Notes under the pieces: generated by a model
Database searches by the model: none
What the model saw: only the letters and a program-made list of their open reading frames with translations
What the model was told of the DNA's origin: nothing
In this document: piece after piece, positions 6,685 through 6,962 of the stretch
Numbering within the stretch: the first letter of the stretch is position 1
How the letters are laid out: every line of letters begins with the position of its first letter
Assembly: GCA_031265025.1 (NCBI GenBank)
Contig: JAISDF010000218.1
Span: 1 to 6,962 of the forward strand
Reading direction: 5' to 3'
Length of the DNA: 6,962 nt
Origin: Spirochaetaceae bacterium
Lineage (GTDB): Bacteria > Spirochaetota > Spirochaetia > Treponematales > Breznakiellaceae
Translations under genes and position numbers: made by a program

Positions 6685-6757
6685 GAAAGCGAGGGAGTGC
6701 CAGCGACCGAACGGGGCCGGGGAGCGAAGCGGCGACGCGTATAGCGGCCTGTTATGC

Positions 6758-6875
6758 GACGTTTGAGCAATTCCATATCTGTCTGAAAAACAACGGAAAG
6801 ATTTTTTTAATATAGCTGGAGATTCTATCTTTATTTCATTATAAATCTGTTATAAAATAATAGCATCGTAAATTA
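6758..6875. other. AT-rich non-coding stretch
   Basis: About 118 bases between the structured element and the stop codon of the partial gene at the right edge. No ORF with coding character is present on either strand. No hairpin followed by a T-run was found to mark a terminator. Together with 6495-6550 and the structured element it makes up the 381-base gap between the two AT-rich minus-strand genes. Confidence 0.5.
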
Positions 6876-6962
6876 TTACCAATACGGTAAATAATAATTT
6901 ATATTTTCACCGGGAGAATATTTATTATGGCTTTCTGAAGCTAATCTAAAAGAATTTCTCCC
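6876..6962 (-). CDS. C-terminal end of an AT-rich hypothetical gene (enters from right edge)
   Basis: The minus frame is open from the window edge for 28 codons and ends at TAA (6878-6876). The translated tail contains FRLASESHNKYSPGENINYY and finishes LPYW. Codon choice (AAT, TAT, AAA, ATA) resembles the AT-rich lipoprotein gene rather than the operon, and the orientation is the same. The stretch is too short to assign a family and could be a chance open frame. Its stop lies inside a weak dyad (TTACC, 5-base loop, GGTAA, 6876-6890). Confidence 0.45.
   Translation of the reverse strand, partial: GRNSFRLASESHNKYSPGENINYYLPYW

Larger units (their letters stand above)
6551..6757. repeat. GC-rich structured inverted-repeat element, attC-like or MITE-like
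   Basis: The ends are complementary in two blocks. The outer pair is CATAAC (6552-6557) with GTTATG (6751-6756). The inner pair is GGCGCTATACG (6563-6573) with CGTATAGCGGCC (6738-6749), the latter holding one extra base that would bulge out. The interior contains further hairpins (6577-6608 and 6617-6684). Two box pairs, an unpaired spacer, an extrahelical base and a variable structured centre are the architecture of an integron attC site. However, the outer boxes match RYYYAAC/GTTRRRY at only 6 of 7 (right) or fewer positions, and 207 bases exceeds the usual attC range. It could instead be a REP-like or MITE-like repeat. It lies between two AT-rich minus-strand genes and is far more GC-rich than either. 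No convincing ORF is inside. Confidence 0.5.

Noticed and set aside
6556..6764. ACGTTT direct repeat (6556-6561 and 6759-6764) as a target-site duplication
   Set aside because: The left copy overlaps the terminal CATAAC box rather than flanking it, and a 6-mer match is easily chance.
6547..6815. Three short ORFs on both strands across the GC-rich element
   Set aside because: They translate to Arg/Gly/Pro-rich low-complexity text and arise from the palindromic element; no ribosome-binding site or conserved motif.
6876..6890. TTACC/GGTAA dyad as a terminator
   Set aside because: Only five weak pairs, it overlaps the stop codon, and no T-run follows in the minus direction.

Overview
The window looks like a spirochaete chromosome, most likely a Treponema or close relative. 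The evidence is the gene content and style: an Lnt with the typical N-terminal motifs, a galactokinase with altered signatures, SurE, a run of TPR proteins, and a secreted TPR/NHL/VWA-like protein. No rRNA or other marker gene is present, so the genus is an inference. Positions 1 to about 5640 are GC-rich (one 60-base line in the NHL/VWA gene counts 38 G+C). The segment from about 5641 to 6540 is very AT-rich (one 60-base line counts 18 G+C).

Layout. (1) 1-852, minus strand: the N-terminal 284 residues of apolipoprotein N-acyltransferase (lnt), running off the left edge before its catalytic triad. (2) 853-949: a compact divergent promoter region in which the two predicted -10 boxes overlap. 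(3) 950-5640, plus strand: a tight four-gene operon of divergent galactokinase (galK), SurE nucleotidase, a cytosolic TPR protein, and a secreted protein with TPR, NHL beta-propeller and degenerate VWA-like domains. Gaps are 6 and 3 bases, then a 4-base ATGA overlap. (4) 5649-6494, minus strand: an AT-rich gene for an unrecognised lipoprotein, converging on the operon with only 8 bases between the stop codons. (5) 6551-6757: a GC-rich, highly structured inverted-repeat element with nested hairpins, somewhat like an integron attC site. (6) 6758-6875: AT-rich non-coding DNA. (7) 6876-6962, minus strand: the last 28 codons of another AT-rich gene that enters from the right edge.

How the parts relate. 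The left two-thirds reads as core genome: lipoprotein maturation facing an operon of sugar and nucleotide metabolism plus envelope-associated repeat proteins. The right third reads as an accessory insertion: short AT-rich minus-strand genes separated by a palindromic GC-rich element. That order (gene, attC-like element, gene, all in one orientation) is what a cassette array would give. The core-box matches are imperfect, no integrase is in view, and no second element lies at the left end, so this remains a hypothesis. No tRNA, rRNA, CRISPR array or transposase gene was found.
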